DNA of 64,000 nucleotides. It comes from Methanoculleus oceani (GTDB lineage: Archaea > Halobacteriota > Methanomicrobia > Methanomicrobiales > Methanoculleaceae). The DNA is taken from positions 124,001 to 188,000 of the forward strand of contig NZ_QFDM01000001.1 in NCBI RefSeq assembly GCF_023702065.1. Direction: 5' to 3'. The notes beneath the pieces are model-generated. The model searched no databases. It saw only the letters and a list, made by a program, of their open reading frames with translations, and was not told the DNA's origin. Positions within the stretch are counted from its first letter, which is position 1. Each line of letters begins with the position of its first letter. This document shows, piece after piece, positions 17,159 to 26,089 of the stretch. The position numbers were made by a program, and so were the translations under genes.

Positions 17159-18262
17159 ATGTGGAAACGCATCCTCACCGCGCTCGTCCTCGTCGCCGCG
17201 GCACTCGGTGCCGGATGCCTGGGCGGCCTCCTGCACCCTTCGGTCGTCGCGCCGGCGATCGTGCCGGTCGAGGACGCGGTTCTCGATGACCCGCCGGTCT
17301 ACACCTTCCCCTTCGAGGACGGGGAGGAGACGATCCGGATCGACCCCGACCCGGCGGTCTACGCCGGTGCGAAAGAGGCCGATCGGCAACTCTACCTCGC
17401 AAAAGACCTCCCAAAAGAGGAGTGGATCCCGATCTATTATCGGGCATTCGTCAACGACTCCCACCAGGAGCCCTTTTACGCAGACCTGCTCGCGGCACTC
17501 CGCGAGATCCGGGACCGGGAGGGGCTCGACGACGACCGCTACCTGGAACTGATCGCCGCGTTCGTGCAGTCCATCTCGTATGAGACCGACGCCTCGATTG
17601 TGGAGCCGAAGTTCCCCATCGAGACTTACGTCGACGGGGAGGGCGACTGCGACGACAAAAGCCTCCTCCTCGCCGGGCTCCTCGCACGGGAAGGCTACGG
17701 GGTCGCGCTCCTCTACTTCGGGGAGGAGGGGCACATGGCCGTCGGAGTGGGGAGCGCCGGGTGCTTCTACCGCAACACGTCTCGCGCCTACATCGAGACC
17801 ACGAATAGAAGTTACGTCGGTATCCCGCCCGCGGCGCTCGCGGACGGGACGGTCCTCGCCTCCGACCCCCTGGTGATCCCGGTCGGGGACGGGGACCGGT
17901 TCTACGGTGCGTGCGGCGAGGTCGAGGCGATCGAGCGCGCCCTCTCGGCATCCCGCGACCGGGCCGGGGAACTCGGGGCGGAACTCGCGGCACGCGGCCG
18001 GGAGCTCGAAGAGGAGAGAGCGTCCCTTGAGTCCCTCGGCGCACGGCTGACGGCTCTCTCCCGGTCGGGGGAGATCCGGGAGTACAACCGCCTCGTCCCG
18101 GAATACAACCGGATGGCCCGGGACTACAACGATGCGATAGGAGCCTACAACGCCCTGCTTGATGAGTCGATGGCTACCGTGGACCTCCACAATTACCTTA
18201 TCGCCCACGCCCACGATCGGCCCGGGTCGTACCTCCGTGCCCGGGAGTACCTCGCGGGGTGA
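17159..18262 (+). CDS. Lipoprotein with a transglutaminase-like domain and C-terminal coiled coil
   Basis: A 367-aa exported protein. The signal peptide has a lipobox (LGAGC, Cys at residue 20). The middle resembles a transglutaminase-like cysteine peptidase: YVDGEGDCDDKSLLLAGLL supplies the Cys, and EEGHMAVGVG supplies the His. Residues about 255-320 are a heptad-like coiled coil, followed by repeated YN segments (REYNRLVPEYNRMARDYN). It probably acts on the outer face of the membrane. The catalytic assignment rests on the Cys and His motifs only. Confidence 0.65.
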   Translation: MWKRILTALVLVAAALGAGCLGGLLHPSVVAPAIVPVEDAVLDDPPVYTFPFEDGEETIRIDPDPAVYAGAKEADRQLYLAKDLPKEEWIPIYYRAFVNDSHQEPFYADLLAALREIRDREGLDDDRYLELIAAFVQSISYETDASIVEPKFPIETYVDGEGDCDDKSLLLAGLLAREGYGVALLYFGEEGHMAVGVGSAGCFYRNTSRAYIETTNRSYVGIPPAALADGTVLASDPLVIPVGDGDRFYGACGEVEAIERALSASRDRAGELGAELAARGRELEEERASLESLGARLTALSRSGEIREYNRLVPEYNRMARDYNDAIGAYNALLDESMATVDLHNYLIAHAHDRPGSYLRAREYLAG

Positions 18263-18714
18263 CCGGGGGCCGGTCACTCCCGGACGGTGCAGCGGGGGAG
18301 GTGCCGGGATTCCCGGGAGAGTTCAGGCGTAGCTCTTTGTCTCAAGAAGGGTACGGTTTGCCGGAGCGGTGGTGGCGAGGTACACCGCTTTACGCATCTG
18401 GCTCCGCCGAACAACGGTCGGATACCGGGCAGCCCGCTCGGCGAGGCAGGCAAACGTGGTGAATGCGGATCTTTCCATATATGAAACGGAGTGAGGCCGT
18501 TACTTAACCGTAGGCCGCGTGCGGGGTGAAAGTGAAGATCCGGGAGGTCCGCCCGGAATTCCCCACTTTTTACGCAGCGGTTCGGGGAATTTGAACTCAT
18601 TCGGCCGGAATATCGGGTGTCACCCCGACCCGGACCCTTAGCCGCCGGAACGGTAATTGCTCCGTTGGCAAGTGTTAATGTATCCCCTGACAAATACATG
18701 GAACGGAGTGCCGT
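18263..18714. other. Non-coding region before sufC with an inverted repeat and a copy of the GGTGAAAGTGAA motif
   Basis: About 450 bp without a convincing gene. It contains GCGGGGTGAAAGTGAA (18521-18536), a dispersed motif also seen near 16308, 40805 and 53235. It also has the inverted repeat AATTCCCC/GGGGAATT (18557-18564 and 18584-18591, 19-nt loop). The last 50 bp before sufC include AGTGTTAATGTATCC, a possible promoter. A regulatory RNA cannot be excluded, but none was recognised. Confidence 0.4.
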
Positions 18715-19446
18715 ATGCTGGATATCAGTGATTTACACGTGGAAGTGGATGGCACCGAGAAGCTCCACGATATCAACCTCCATATCGGGCAGGGGGAGAC
18801 CCATATCCTGATGGGGCCGAACGGCTCGGGAAAGAGCACGCTGCTCAAAGCCATCATGGGGTTCGGCGGCTATACTATCACGTCCGGGTCTATCGTTTTT
18901 AAAGGACAGGACATCACCGGGATGCCGATCCACGAACGGGCCCATCTCGGGATAGGCATGATGTTTCAGCACCCGCCCGCGATATCCGGGCTGAAACTCG
19001 GGAAACTGCTCGCCGCCACATCCCACATGGGGGAAGACGCGATAGAGGCGCTCGCACAGACGGTCAACATGGAGGACTTTCTTGCCCGGGATACCAACGT
19101 CGGGTTCTCCGGCGGTGAGATAAAGCGCAGCGAAGTCCTGCAACTGAAGGTGCAGCAGCCCGATTTCCTCATGCTGGACGAACCGGAGAGCGGCGTCGAC
19201 CTCGAGAACATGAACCTGATGGGCAAGGAGATCGCAGGCCTGCTCGAGAAGGATGTCCATATCGTCAACCGCCGTCGGAGCGGCCTGATCATCACCCACA
19301 CCGGCTACATCCTCGATTACCTCGAGGCCGACCAGGGGCACGTGCTGATCGACGGCCAGATCCGGTGTCACGGAAACCCCCGCGAGATCCTGCGCGTGGT
19401 CAAAGAGAAAGGATACGGAGAGTGTGTGCGTTGCAAACAGATGTGA
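18715..19446 (+). CDS. sufC: Fe-S cluster assembly ATPase SufC
   Basis: ABC-type ATPase that powers the SufBC(D) scaffold, 243 aa. Walker A is MGPNGSGKSTLLKAI at about residues 33-47. The Q-loop is MMFQHPPAISG, and the signature is VGFSGGEIKRSEVLQL. Walker B is FLMLDEPESGVDLENM, and the H-loop is LIITHTGYIL. The SGGEIKRSEVLQ signature is diagnostic for SufC. It is followed directly by sufB. Archaea with this two-gene operon have a minimal SUF system. Confidence 0.95.
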   Translation: MLDISDLHVEVDGTEKLHDINLHIGQGETHILMGPNGSGKSTLLKAIMGFGGYTITSGSIVFKGQDITGMPIHERAHLGIGMMFQHPPAISGLKLGKLLAATSHMGEDAIEALAQTVNMEDFLARDTNVGFSGGEIKRSEVLQLKVQQPDFLMLDEPESGVDLENMNLMGKEIAGLLEKDVHIVNRRRSGLIITHTGYILDYLEADQGHVLIDGQIRCHGNPREILRVVKEKGYGECVRCKQM

Positions 19447-20543
19447 CCGATATCGAGCAACTCTCAGAGAAGGACCGGGAACGCCTCGCTCTGACCGGCC
19501 TTGAAGTAGGGATGCAGAATCGGTGCGGGAGTTTCTTCCAGATCGACCAGGACGTGATCCAGACCACCTGCGGGGCCGAAGGGATCGAGATGATCCCCAT
19601 CAAGGCCGCCCTCGAGAAGTACGACTGGATCAAGGACTACTACTGGAACGCCGTATCGCGCGATAAGGATAAATACACGCAGTACCTGGCGAAGCAGGAG
19701 AACCCGCAGGGCCTCGTCGTCATCGCTCACGAGGGTGCAAAGGTCGAGATGCCCCTCCAGGCCTGCCTCTTCCTCCGCGAAGAGCCTGTGCAGCACGTCC
19801 ACAACATCTTCATCGCGAGGGAAGGCTCGGAGATCAACATCATCTCCGGCTGCGCGAGTTCCTGGCAGAAGGAGCACGGAGCGCACATCGGGGTGACCGA
19901 GATTTACGTCGGCAAAGGGGCCAAGGTCACGTCCACGATGATCCACAACTGGAACCCGGGGATCAGCGTCTTCCCGCGGAGCGCCACCATCGTCGAGGAG
20001 GACGGGACGTTCCTCTCGAACTACGTCTGCATGCAGCCGGTCAACCGGATCGACATGTACCCGACGGCACGCCTGGTCGGGAAGAACGCCGTGGCCCGGT
20101 TCTCGAGCATCGTCGTCGCGACGCCGGGCTCGACCCTCGACCTCGGCTCCCGCGCCATCCTCGGCGCCGAGCACACGAGCGCCGAGCTCGTCACCCGGGC
20201 GATCACCACCGGCGGCACCATCATCTCCCGGGGCCACATCCTCGGCGAGAAGGACAACACCCGGGGCCACATCGAATGCAAGGGCCTGATCTTAAAAGAC
20301 GGCATCATCCACGCCATCCCCGAGATAGAAGGGACGCTGACCGGTACCGAACTCTCCCACGAGGCTGCTGTCGGCAAGATTGCCCGCCACGAGATCGAGT
20401 ACCTCATGGCACGAGGACTCTCCGAGGAGGAGGCCACCGCAACCATTATACGCGGGTTCCTGGATGTGAAGATCAGCGGTCTGCCTGCAGTTCTGCAGGC
20501 GCAGATCGATGCCGCAATCGATAAAGCTGAATCAGGGTTCTGA
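19431..20543 (+). CDS. sufB: Fe-S cluster assembly protein SufB/SufD
   Basis: Scaffold partner of SufC, about 370 aa. It has the SufBD beta-helix core, including VSRDKDKYTQYLAKQENPQG, IISGCASSWQKEHGAHIGVTEI and SHEAAVGKIARHEIEYLMARGLSEEEA near the end. The start is uncertain: TTG 19431 is spaced 10 nt from GGAG and is chosen here; GTG 19422 and GTG 19443 (GTGA overlap with the sufC stop) are alternatives. All overlap the end of sufC, so the genes are coupled. Confidence 0.9.
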   Translation: MQTDVTDIEQLSEKDRERLALTGLEVGMQNRCGSFFQIDQDVIQTTCGAEGIEMIPIKAALEKYDWIKDYYWNAVSRDKDKYTQYLAKQENPQGLVVIAHEGAKVEMPLQACLFLREEPVQHVHNIFIAREGSEINIISGCASSWQKEHGAHIGVTEIYVGKGAKVTSTMIHNWNPGISVFPRSATIVEEDGTFLSNYVCMQPVNRIDMYPTARLVGKNAVARFSSIVVATPGSTLDLGSRAILGAEHTSAELVTRAITTGGTIISRGHILGEKDNTRGHIECKGLILKDGIIHAIPEIEGTLTGTELSHEAAVGKIARHEIEYLMARGLSEEEATATIIRGFLDVKISGLPAVLQAQIDAAIDKAESGF

Positions 20544-20556
20544 TTCGGGAGAGGGG

Positions 20557-21222
20557 ATGACACAGATCGATCCCTGCATGGGGGAACGCGAGGAGATGGT
20601 GGAGTTCCAGATCCGGGCCCGGGGGGTCGGGGATCGGAGGGTGCTCGCCGCGATGCGGAAGATCCCCCGCCACCTCTTCGTGCCGAAGGGCTTCGAGCGT
20701 GCCGCCTACGAGGACCGGCCGCTCCCCATCGGGGAGGGGCAGACCATCTCCCAGCCCTACATCGTCGCCGTCATGACCGAACAGCTCGAACTTAAACCGC
20801 ACGACCGGGTCCTCGAGATCGGGACCGGCAGCGGCTACCAGGCGGCACTCCTCGCCGAACTCGCCGGCACGGTCATCTCCGTCGAACGCCTGCCAGATCT
20901 TGCCGAACGCGCCAGAAAGAACTTCGCCCGGGCGGGGGTCACCGGTGTTACGGTAGTCATCGGCGACGGCACGCAGGGGTACCCGCCGGAGGCACCCTAC
21001 GACGCCGTCATCGTCACGGCGGCATCGCCCGATATCCCGAAGCCCCTGATCGACCAGCTCGCCGAAGGCGGGCGATTGATCGCTCCCGTCGGGCCGCGGG
21101 AGTGTCAGGACCTCGTCAAACTCGTCAAACGCGAAGGGAGGGTGGATAAGATCCCGCTCGGCGGCGTCTGTTTCGTGCCGCTGATCGGGCAGTTCGGATG
21201 GAAGGGAGAAGATTCCCCGTGA
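20557..21222 (+). CDS. pcm: Protein-L-isoaspartate O-methyltransferase
   Basis: Repairs isoaspartyl damage in proteins using SAM, 221 aa. The SAM-binding motif is VLEIGTGSGYQAALLAEL at about residues 81-98. The substrate-side region RHLFVPKGFERAAYEDRPLPIGEGQTIS is typical of PCMT. ATG 20557 is preceded by GGGAGAGGGG and starts 13 nt after sufB. GTGA overlap couples it to the cyclase gene. Confidence 0.93.
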   Translation: MTQIDPCMGEREEMVEFQIRARGVGDRRVLAAMRKIPRHLFVPKGFERAAYEDRPLPIGEGQTISQPYIVAVMTEQLELKPHDRVLEIGTGSGYQAALLAELAGTVISVERLPDLAERARKNFARAGVTGVTVVIGDGTQGYPPEAPYDAVIVTAASPDIPKPLIDQLAEGGRLIAPVGPRECQDLVKLVKREGRVDKIPLGGVCFVPLIGQFGWKGEDSP

Positions 21223-21833
21223 AGGTCTATGACATCACCCGGGACCTCTCCGAGAACGGCGTCCTCTACCCCGGGGACGTCCGGCCCCGGTTTCGCGAGA
21301 TCGACAACGGGCAGTACCGCGTGACCGAGATGACCCTCGGGAGCCATTCCGGGACGCACATCGACGCCCCGTCGCACTACCTGGAAGGGGGCCGGACGGT
21401 CGACGAGATCCCGCACGGGGTGCTGGTGGGGCCCGCACGGGTGCTCGACTGCAGCGACGCGGGAGGGATCATCGGTCCCGGCAGCCTCGCTGGCCGCCTC
21501 GACGGCGCGAGGACGATCCTCGTAAAGACCTGGTTCTCGGGACGGCGGGAGTTCGAGCCCGGCTACCCGTCGCTCTCTCCCGAAGCGGCGGAGATGATCG
21601 TCGAGGCCGGGATAACCTGCCTCGGGACCGATGCCCCGTCGATCGAGGCATTTCATGGCGACGGTTCGGTCCACCGCCGGCTGCTCGGGAGCGGGACGGT
21701 CATCCTCGAACTGCTCGATCTCTCTGCCGTGCCGGGAGGAGACTATTTCATGGTGGCGCTCCCCATGCGGCTCAAAGGTGCGGACGGATCGCCCGTGCGG
21801 GCGATCCTCTGGGATAAGGAGGAAGAATCATGA
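21219..21833 (+). CDS. Cyclase-family metal-dependent hydrolase (kynurenine formamidase-like)
   Basis: A 204-aa protein of the cyclase/KynB superfamily. It has the metal-binding motif SHSGTHIDAPSHYLEGG (HxGTHxDxPxH) at about residues 43-59 and the conserved LGTDAPSIEA. The substrate is unknown; many archaeal members are not kynurenine formamidases. I start it at GTG 21219, overlapping the pcm stop and spaced 10 nt from GGGAG; ATG 21198 is also in frame. Confidence 0.82.
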   Translation: MKVYDITRDLSENGVLYPGDVRPRFREIDNGQYRVTEMTLGSHSGTHIDAPSHYLEGGRTVDEIPHGVLVGPARVLDCSDAGGIIGPGSLAGRLDGARTILVKTWFSGRREFEPGYPSLSPEAAEMIVEAGITCLGTDAPSIEAFHGDGSVHRRLLGSGTVILELLDLSAVPGGDYFMVALPMRLKGADGSPVRAILWDKEEES

Positions 21834-22435
21834 GTTTCTGGCACGATGCAATCGGGAGACTGGAGACGATCCTTGCGGACAGCGGGTGCGAGGACGGTGT
21901 CGTGACGCTCGGTGTGAACTACGAAGCAGACGTCTGCCAGTACCCCAGAGGGGTCTGCATGGAGGGGTGCTTCGGCGGGCGGGGCGGACAGTTCATCACG
22001 AGCGAGCCCCTCCGGGCCAACACCCGGGTCTCCTTCATGTTCGGTGCGCCGCTCGCAAGCCCAAAGCAGCGGAGTGCAGCAGGCGCGATCGTCAACGCCG
22101 TCTCGGCGTTCCTCTGCCTGGCACGGAAACTCCGTCCGTGCACCCCCGACTGCTACGCCCCCTGCCTTGCGGAGCTCTCCCGCGAGGTCGGCGGCAAACG
22201 GATCTACCTCGTCGGCCCGATGCCGGTGCTCGAGCGGGCCCTCGGCAACCAGATCGTTGATGCGCCGGAAGCGGCCGATCTCTTCCTGGTCGCCGGAGAC
22301 GGCATGACAACCGACGCAGGGGTCGCCTGCATCGACGAGTACCGGGGAAAGAAGCGGATGATCTTCCTCGGCCCGTCGGCCGCCGGGGTCAGCGGCCTTA
22401 TAAGTCTCGAGCACTGGTGTCCCTACGGACGATGA
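21830..22435 (+). CDS. Conserved cysteine-rich protein of unknown function
   Basis: A 201-aa protein I cannot assign with confidence. It contains 10 cysteines, several in short clusters (VCQYPRGVCMEGCFGG near residues 35-50, and LRPCTPDCYAPCLAEL near 102-117). A Rossmann-like C-terminal part (RIYLVGPMPVLERAL, ADLFLVAGDGMTTDAGV) faintly resembles DUF364-type metal-chelation proteins. It overlaps the cyclase stop by 4 nt (ATGA), so it is expressed from the same operon. A metal- or cluster-binding role is only an inference from the cysteines. Confidence 0.7.
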   Translation: MSFWHDAIGRLETILADSGCEDGVVTLGVNYEADVCQYPRGVCMEGCFGGRGGQFITSEPLRANTRVSFMFGAPLASPKQRSAAGAIVNAVSAFLCLARKLRPCTPDCYAPCLAELSREVGGKRIYLVGPMPVLERALGNQIVDAPEAADLFLVAGDGMTTDAGVACIDEYRGKKRMIFLGPSAAGVSGLISLEHWCPYGR

Positions 22436-22472
22436 ATACCTTTTTTTAGGAAAGAAAGGATTATACAGGAGT

Positions 22473-23729
22473 ATGCTTTTCGGCTCTTCCGGAATCCGGC
22501 AGGAGTTCGGTCCCGGTCTCGTCGATCTCGCGCTCCGCATCGGAGCAACCACCGCAGCCGGCGCTTCGGGGATCGTCGTTGGCAGGGATACCCGCACGAC
22601 CAGCGAACTGCTGGAGCACGCCGTCATCGCCGGGATGCTCTCGGCCGGTGCAACCGTCTACACCTGCGGTATCGCGCCCACGCCGACGGTCGCGCACGCG
22701 ACGGGATGCGTGGACGCAGGGTGCATGATCACCGCCTCGCATAACCCCGAGTCCTACAACGGGGTCAAACTGCTCAACCCCGACGGGTCGTCGTTCACCC
22801 GCCGTCAGCAGACGGCAATCGAGGGTGCGCTTGAGGGGTCGCACTGGGAGAACTGGGACAGGCAGGGGCACGTCTCTCCCGTCGACGCGGTGGACGCGCA
22901 CCGGGAGGCGATCCTCGATCGGGTCAGCCTCTCCCGCCCCATCACGGCCGTGCTGGACTGCGGCAACGGTGCGGGAAGCGTCATCACCCCCGACCTCCTT
23001 AGCGAGGCGGGAGCAGCCGTAGTCGGGCTGAACTGCAACGTCGCAGGGAGGTTTGCCCGGCCTTCAGAGCCGCTCGAGAAGAACCTCCCCTACATCGGGG
23101 AGATCGTCCGGAGGCGGGGGGCCGCGTGTGCGGTGGTCAACGACGGCGACGCCGACCGGATGATGGCGTTCGACGAGAAGGGCCGCTACATCGACGGAGA
23201 CCACCTCCTCATGCTCTTCGCGAAGTATCTCGACCGGAAGCACGTGGTCACTACCGTCGACGCCTCCATGGCGATCGAAGAGGTCGCGGAGGTCCGCCGC
23301 ACGCCGGTCGGCGACAGTTTCGTCTCCGAAGAACTCCTCTCCTGGGGAGATTTCGGCGGGGAGGCATCGGGTAGCTGGATCTTTCCCGAGCACTCCTACT
23401 GCCCGGACGGGGTCTACGCCGCGGCCCTGCTCTGCGAGATCGCGTCGGAGTGGTCGATCGCCGAGGAACTCGACCGGATGCCCCGGTATACCCTCCTCCG
23501 GGAATCGTATCGAATCGACGCTCCGGGAGAGATCATGGCGGCGATCGGTGCCGACGAGCCGACGCACGGTATCCGGTTCGAGGATGAAGACGGCTGGTAC
23601 CTGATCCGTGCAAGCGGCACCGAACCGAAGGTCCGGATCACGGCCGAGGGAAAGACGCCCCAAAAGGCGAAAGAGATGCTTGAAGCGGGGCATAACGCCC
23701 TTGAGCGAGCGAAACGTATTCTGGAGTGA
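22473..23729 (+). CDS. glmM: Phosphohexomutase, phosphoglucosamine mutase type (GlmM-like)
   Basis: Alpha-D-phosphohexomutase, 418 aa. The catalytic serine loop is ITASHNPESYNGVKLL at about residues 87-102, the metal loop is VVNDGDADRMMAFDEKG, and the phosphate-binding loop is IRASGTEPKVRITAEG near the C-terminus. Phosphoglucosamine mutase is the likely activity because GlmU-like and GlmS genes follow; phosphomannomutase activity cannot be excluded. It begins an operon of UDP-sugar and glycan genes. Confidence 0.88.
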   Translation: MLFGSSGIRQEFGPGLVDLALRIGATTAAGASGIVVGRDTRTTSELLEHAVIAGMLSAGATVYTCGIAPTPTVAHATGCVDAGCMITASHNPESYNGVKLLNPDGSSFTRRQQTAIEGALEGSHWENWDRQGHVSPVDAVDAHREAILDRVSLSRPITAVLDCGNGAGSVITPDLLSEAGAAVVGLNCNVAGRFARPSEPLEKNLPYIGEIVRRRGAACAVVNDGDADRMMAFDEKGRYIDGDHLLMLFAKYLDRKHVVTTVDASMAIEEVAEVRRTPVGDSFVSEELLSWGDFGGEASGSWIFPEHSYCPDGVYAAALLCEIASEWSIAEELDRMPRYTLLRESYRIDAPGEIMAAIGADEPTHGIRFEDEDGWYLIRASGTEPKVRITAEGKTPQKAKEMLEAGHNALERAKRILE

Positions 23730-23733
23730 GTAT

Positions 23734-24933
23734 ATGCAATGTGTCGTACTGGCAGCAGGCGAGGGGAAACGGATGCGTCCCCTGACCGCCCGGCGTCCGA
23801 AGGTGATGCTTCCCATAGCCAACCACCCGATGATGGAACATCTGGTCCTCGCGGCCCGCGATGCAGGGATCACCGACTTCATCTTCGTCGTCGGTTACTT
23901 CGAGCGTGAGATCCGGAACCACTTCGGGAACGGAAGCGGCTTCGGCGCGAAGATCACCTACGTGACCCAGCGGCACCAGCTCGGCACCGCCGACGCCCTG
24001 CGGGCGACGGCAGGAATGATCGACGACCGGTTCCTCCTCTTAAACGGCGATATGGTCCTCAAATCCGACGACATCAAGGGGTTCTGTCGGATGGATGCCC
24101 CCTGCGTGGGGATACACGAGACGGACCACCCGCAGGACTACGGCGTGGTGACCGTGGAGGGAGGCCGCATCACCGGCCTTGAGGAGAAGTCCGAAGACCC
24201 GAAAAGCAACCTGATCAACGCGGGAGCCTACCTCTTCGACCCCGATATCTTCGACCTCCTCTCGGGGATCACGATATCGGGCCGGGGCGAGTTCGAGCTG
24301 ACCGACGCCCTCGAAACCTACATAGGGAAGAGAACGCTCAGAGCTTACCCGCTGGACTACTGGCTTGACGTCGGCCAACCGTGGGACCTCCTCGACGCAA
24401 ACGAGGCGCTCATCTCCTCGCTCTGCCACGAACGGCACGGCACCGTCGAAGACGGGTGCACCGTCCCGGAGACGGTCAGCATCGGGAAAGGGACCGTTAT
24501 CCGGGCCGGGACCTACATCGAGGGGTCCTGCGTCATCGGCGAGAACTGCATCATCGGCCCCCATGCTTATATCCGGGGCTCTACCGCCATCGGCGACAGC
24601 TGCCACATCGGCCACGCGACCGAGATCAAGAACTCCATCATCATGTCGGGAACAAAGATCCCGCACTTCAACTACGTGGGCGACAGCATCGTCGGCAGCG
24701 GATGCAACTTCGGGGCAGGCACCAAGGTCGCAAACCTCAGGCACGACAACGGAGCGGTGAAGGTCTGTGGGAAGACGACCGGCAGAAGAAAGTTCGGCGC
24801 CATCATCGGCGATAACGTCCTCTTCGGAATCAACTGCTCGGTCAACGTCGGGAGCCTCATCGGCAGCAACGCGAGAATAGCTCCTCACTCCCTCGTGGAA
24901 GGGTGCATCGAGGACGGTTCAATCATCAGGTGA
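23734..24933 (+). CDS. Bifunctional sugar-1-phosphate nucleotidylyltransferase/acetyltransferase (GlmU-like, copy 1)
   Basis: A 399-aa two-domain enzyme. The N-terminal nucleotidyltransferase starts QCVVLAAGEGKRMRPLTARRPKVMLPI and has LLLNGDMVL. The C-terminal left-handed beta-helix shows hexapeptide repeats from about residue 240 and the acetyltransferase signature FGAGTKVANLRHDN. That fits archaeal enzymes making UDP-GlcNAc from GlcN-1-P. It starts 4 nt after the mutase. Confidence 0.87.
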   Translation: MQCVVLAAGEGKRMRPLTARRPKVMLPIANHPMMEHLVLAARDAGITDFIFVVGYFEREIRNHFGNGSGFGAKITYVTQRHQLGTADALRATAGMIDDRFLLLNGDMVLKSDDIKGFCRMDAPCVGIHETDHPQDYGVVTVEGGRITGLEEKSEDPKSNLINAGAYLFDPDIFDLLSGITISGRGEFELTDALETYIGKRTLRAYPLDYWLDVGQPWDLLDANEALISSLCHERHGTVEDGCTVPETVSIGKGTVIRAGTYIEGSCVIGENCIIGPHAYIRGSTAIGDSCHIGHATEIKNSIIMSGTKIPHFNYVGDSIVGSGCNFGAGTKVANLRHDNGAVKVCGKTTGRRKFGAIIGDNVLFGINCSVNVGSLIGSNARIAPHSLVEGCIEDGSIIR

Positions 24934-24937
24934 TATG

Positions 24938-26089
24938 ATGCAGGCAGTCATTCTAGCAGCGGGAGAAGGGAGTCGCCTCCGGCCACTCACCCGGAGCAAG
25001 CCCAAAGCCATGCTTCCGGTAGCAAACCGGCCGATCATCGAGTACGTCATCGACGCCCTGCTGGAGAACGGGATCCGTGACATCGTAGTGGTGGTCGGAT
25101 ACCGTAAAGAGGAGGTCATCCGGCACCTCAACAGGCTCGACGCCCCCATCCAGGTCGTCGTGCAGGAGCGGCAGCTCGGGACCGCGGACGCTCTCCGTGC
25201 GGCCGCGTCAGAGATCACCGACGACTTCCTCGTTCTCCCCGGCGACAACTATATCAACGCAGAATCTATTGCCCGGATCAGGAAGGAGCAGAACGCCATG
25301 CTCGTCGCCGAGCACCCGAACCCCTCGAACTTCGGGGTCGTGGTGATCAGGAACGGCCTCGTCCGCGAGGTCATCGAAAAACCCGAAGACGCCCCGACGT
25401 TCACCGTATCGACCGGAGTCTACTCGTTCACACCCGATGTCTTCTCCTACCTCCAGACGACCGAGATCCCCGACGCCCTCTCCGCCATGATCGCAGCGGG
25501 CCGGCGAATACGGGCGATCCCGGCAGACGACTGGCAGGATGCCGTCTATCCCTGGGACCTCCTGAAACTGAACAGCCGGATGCTCAAAGGGATCATCCCC
25601 GAGGTAGGGGGGACGATCGACGCATCCGTCATTCGCCGGGGGACCGTGCATATCGGAACCGGGACGACAGTCGGCCCGAACACCGTCATCTACGGACCCG
25701 TCACCATCGGGAGCAACTGCAACATCGGCCCGAACTGCGTGATCATGCCCGATACGAGCATCGGCGATAGGGTGGTGCTCGAGCCGTTCACCTACGTCGC
25801 CGACTCGCTCATCATGAACGACGTCACGATCGGGTCCCACTCAAGGATCGTCTCGGCAGTCTTCGGCCAGGGATGCATCCTCGCCGACCATACCACCACC
25901 TACCCTTCTGCGAGTTTCATCGAAGTCGGAGGCCGTATCCAGAAGGAGGAATTCGGTGCAGTCCTCGGTGAAGGGGTTCGTGCGGCACCATTCACAACGT
26001 TTAAGAACTGCATCGCCGGTAACAGTGTCACCATTGAGGGTGGGAAGACGGTGGTCGGTCTCATCGAAGATGGCACCCGGGTGATGTAG
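24938..26089 (+). CDS. Sugar-phosphate nucleotidylyltransferase with beta-helix domain (GlmU-like, copy 2)
   Basis: A 383-aa paralogue of the preceding gene: QAVILAAGEGSRLRPLTRSKPKAMLPV, then LVLPGDNYINAESI. The C-terminal hexapeptide helix is present, but the acetyltransferase signature differs (CILADHTTTYPSASFIEV), so only nucleotidyl transfer is well supported. It may make UDP-Glc, UDP-GlcNAc or dTDP-Glc. The second of two adjacent ATGs (24935/24938) is better spaced from AGGTGA. glmS starts immediately after its stop. Confidence 0.83.
   Translation: MQAVILAAGEGSRLRPLTRSKPKAMLPVANRPIIEYVIDALLENGIRDIVVVVGYRKEEVIRHLNRLDAPIQVVVQERQLGTADALRAAASEITDDFLVLPGDNYINAESIARIRKEQNAMLVAEHPNPSNFGVVVIRNGLVREVIEKPEDAPTFTVSTGVYSFTPDVFSYLQTTEIPDALSAMIAAGRRIRAIPADDWQDAVYPWDLLKLNSRMLKGIIPEVGGTIDASVIRRGTVHIGTGTTVGPNTVIYGPVTIGSNCNIGPNCVIMPDTSIGDRVVLEPFTYVADSLIMNDVTIGSHSRIVSAVFGQGCILADHTTTYPSASFIEVGGRIQKEEFGAVLGEGVRAAPFTTFKNCIAGNSVTIEGGKTVVGLIEDGTRVM

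Noticed and set aside
18361-18420. A possible tRNA or structured RNA before sufC
   Set aside because: No cloverleaf could be drawn: there is no matching acceptor stem and no T-arm GTTCRA motif.
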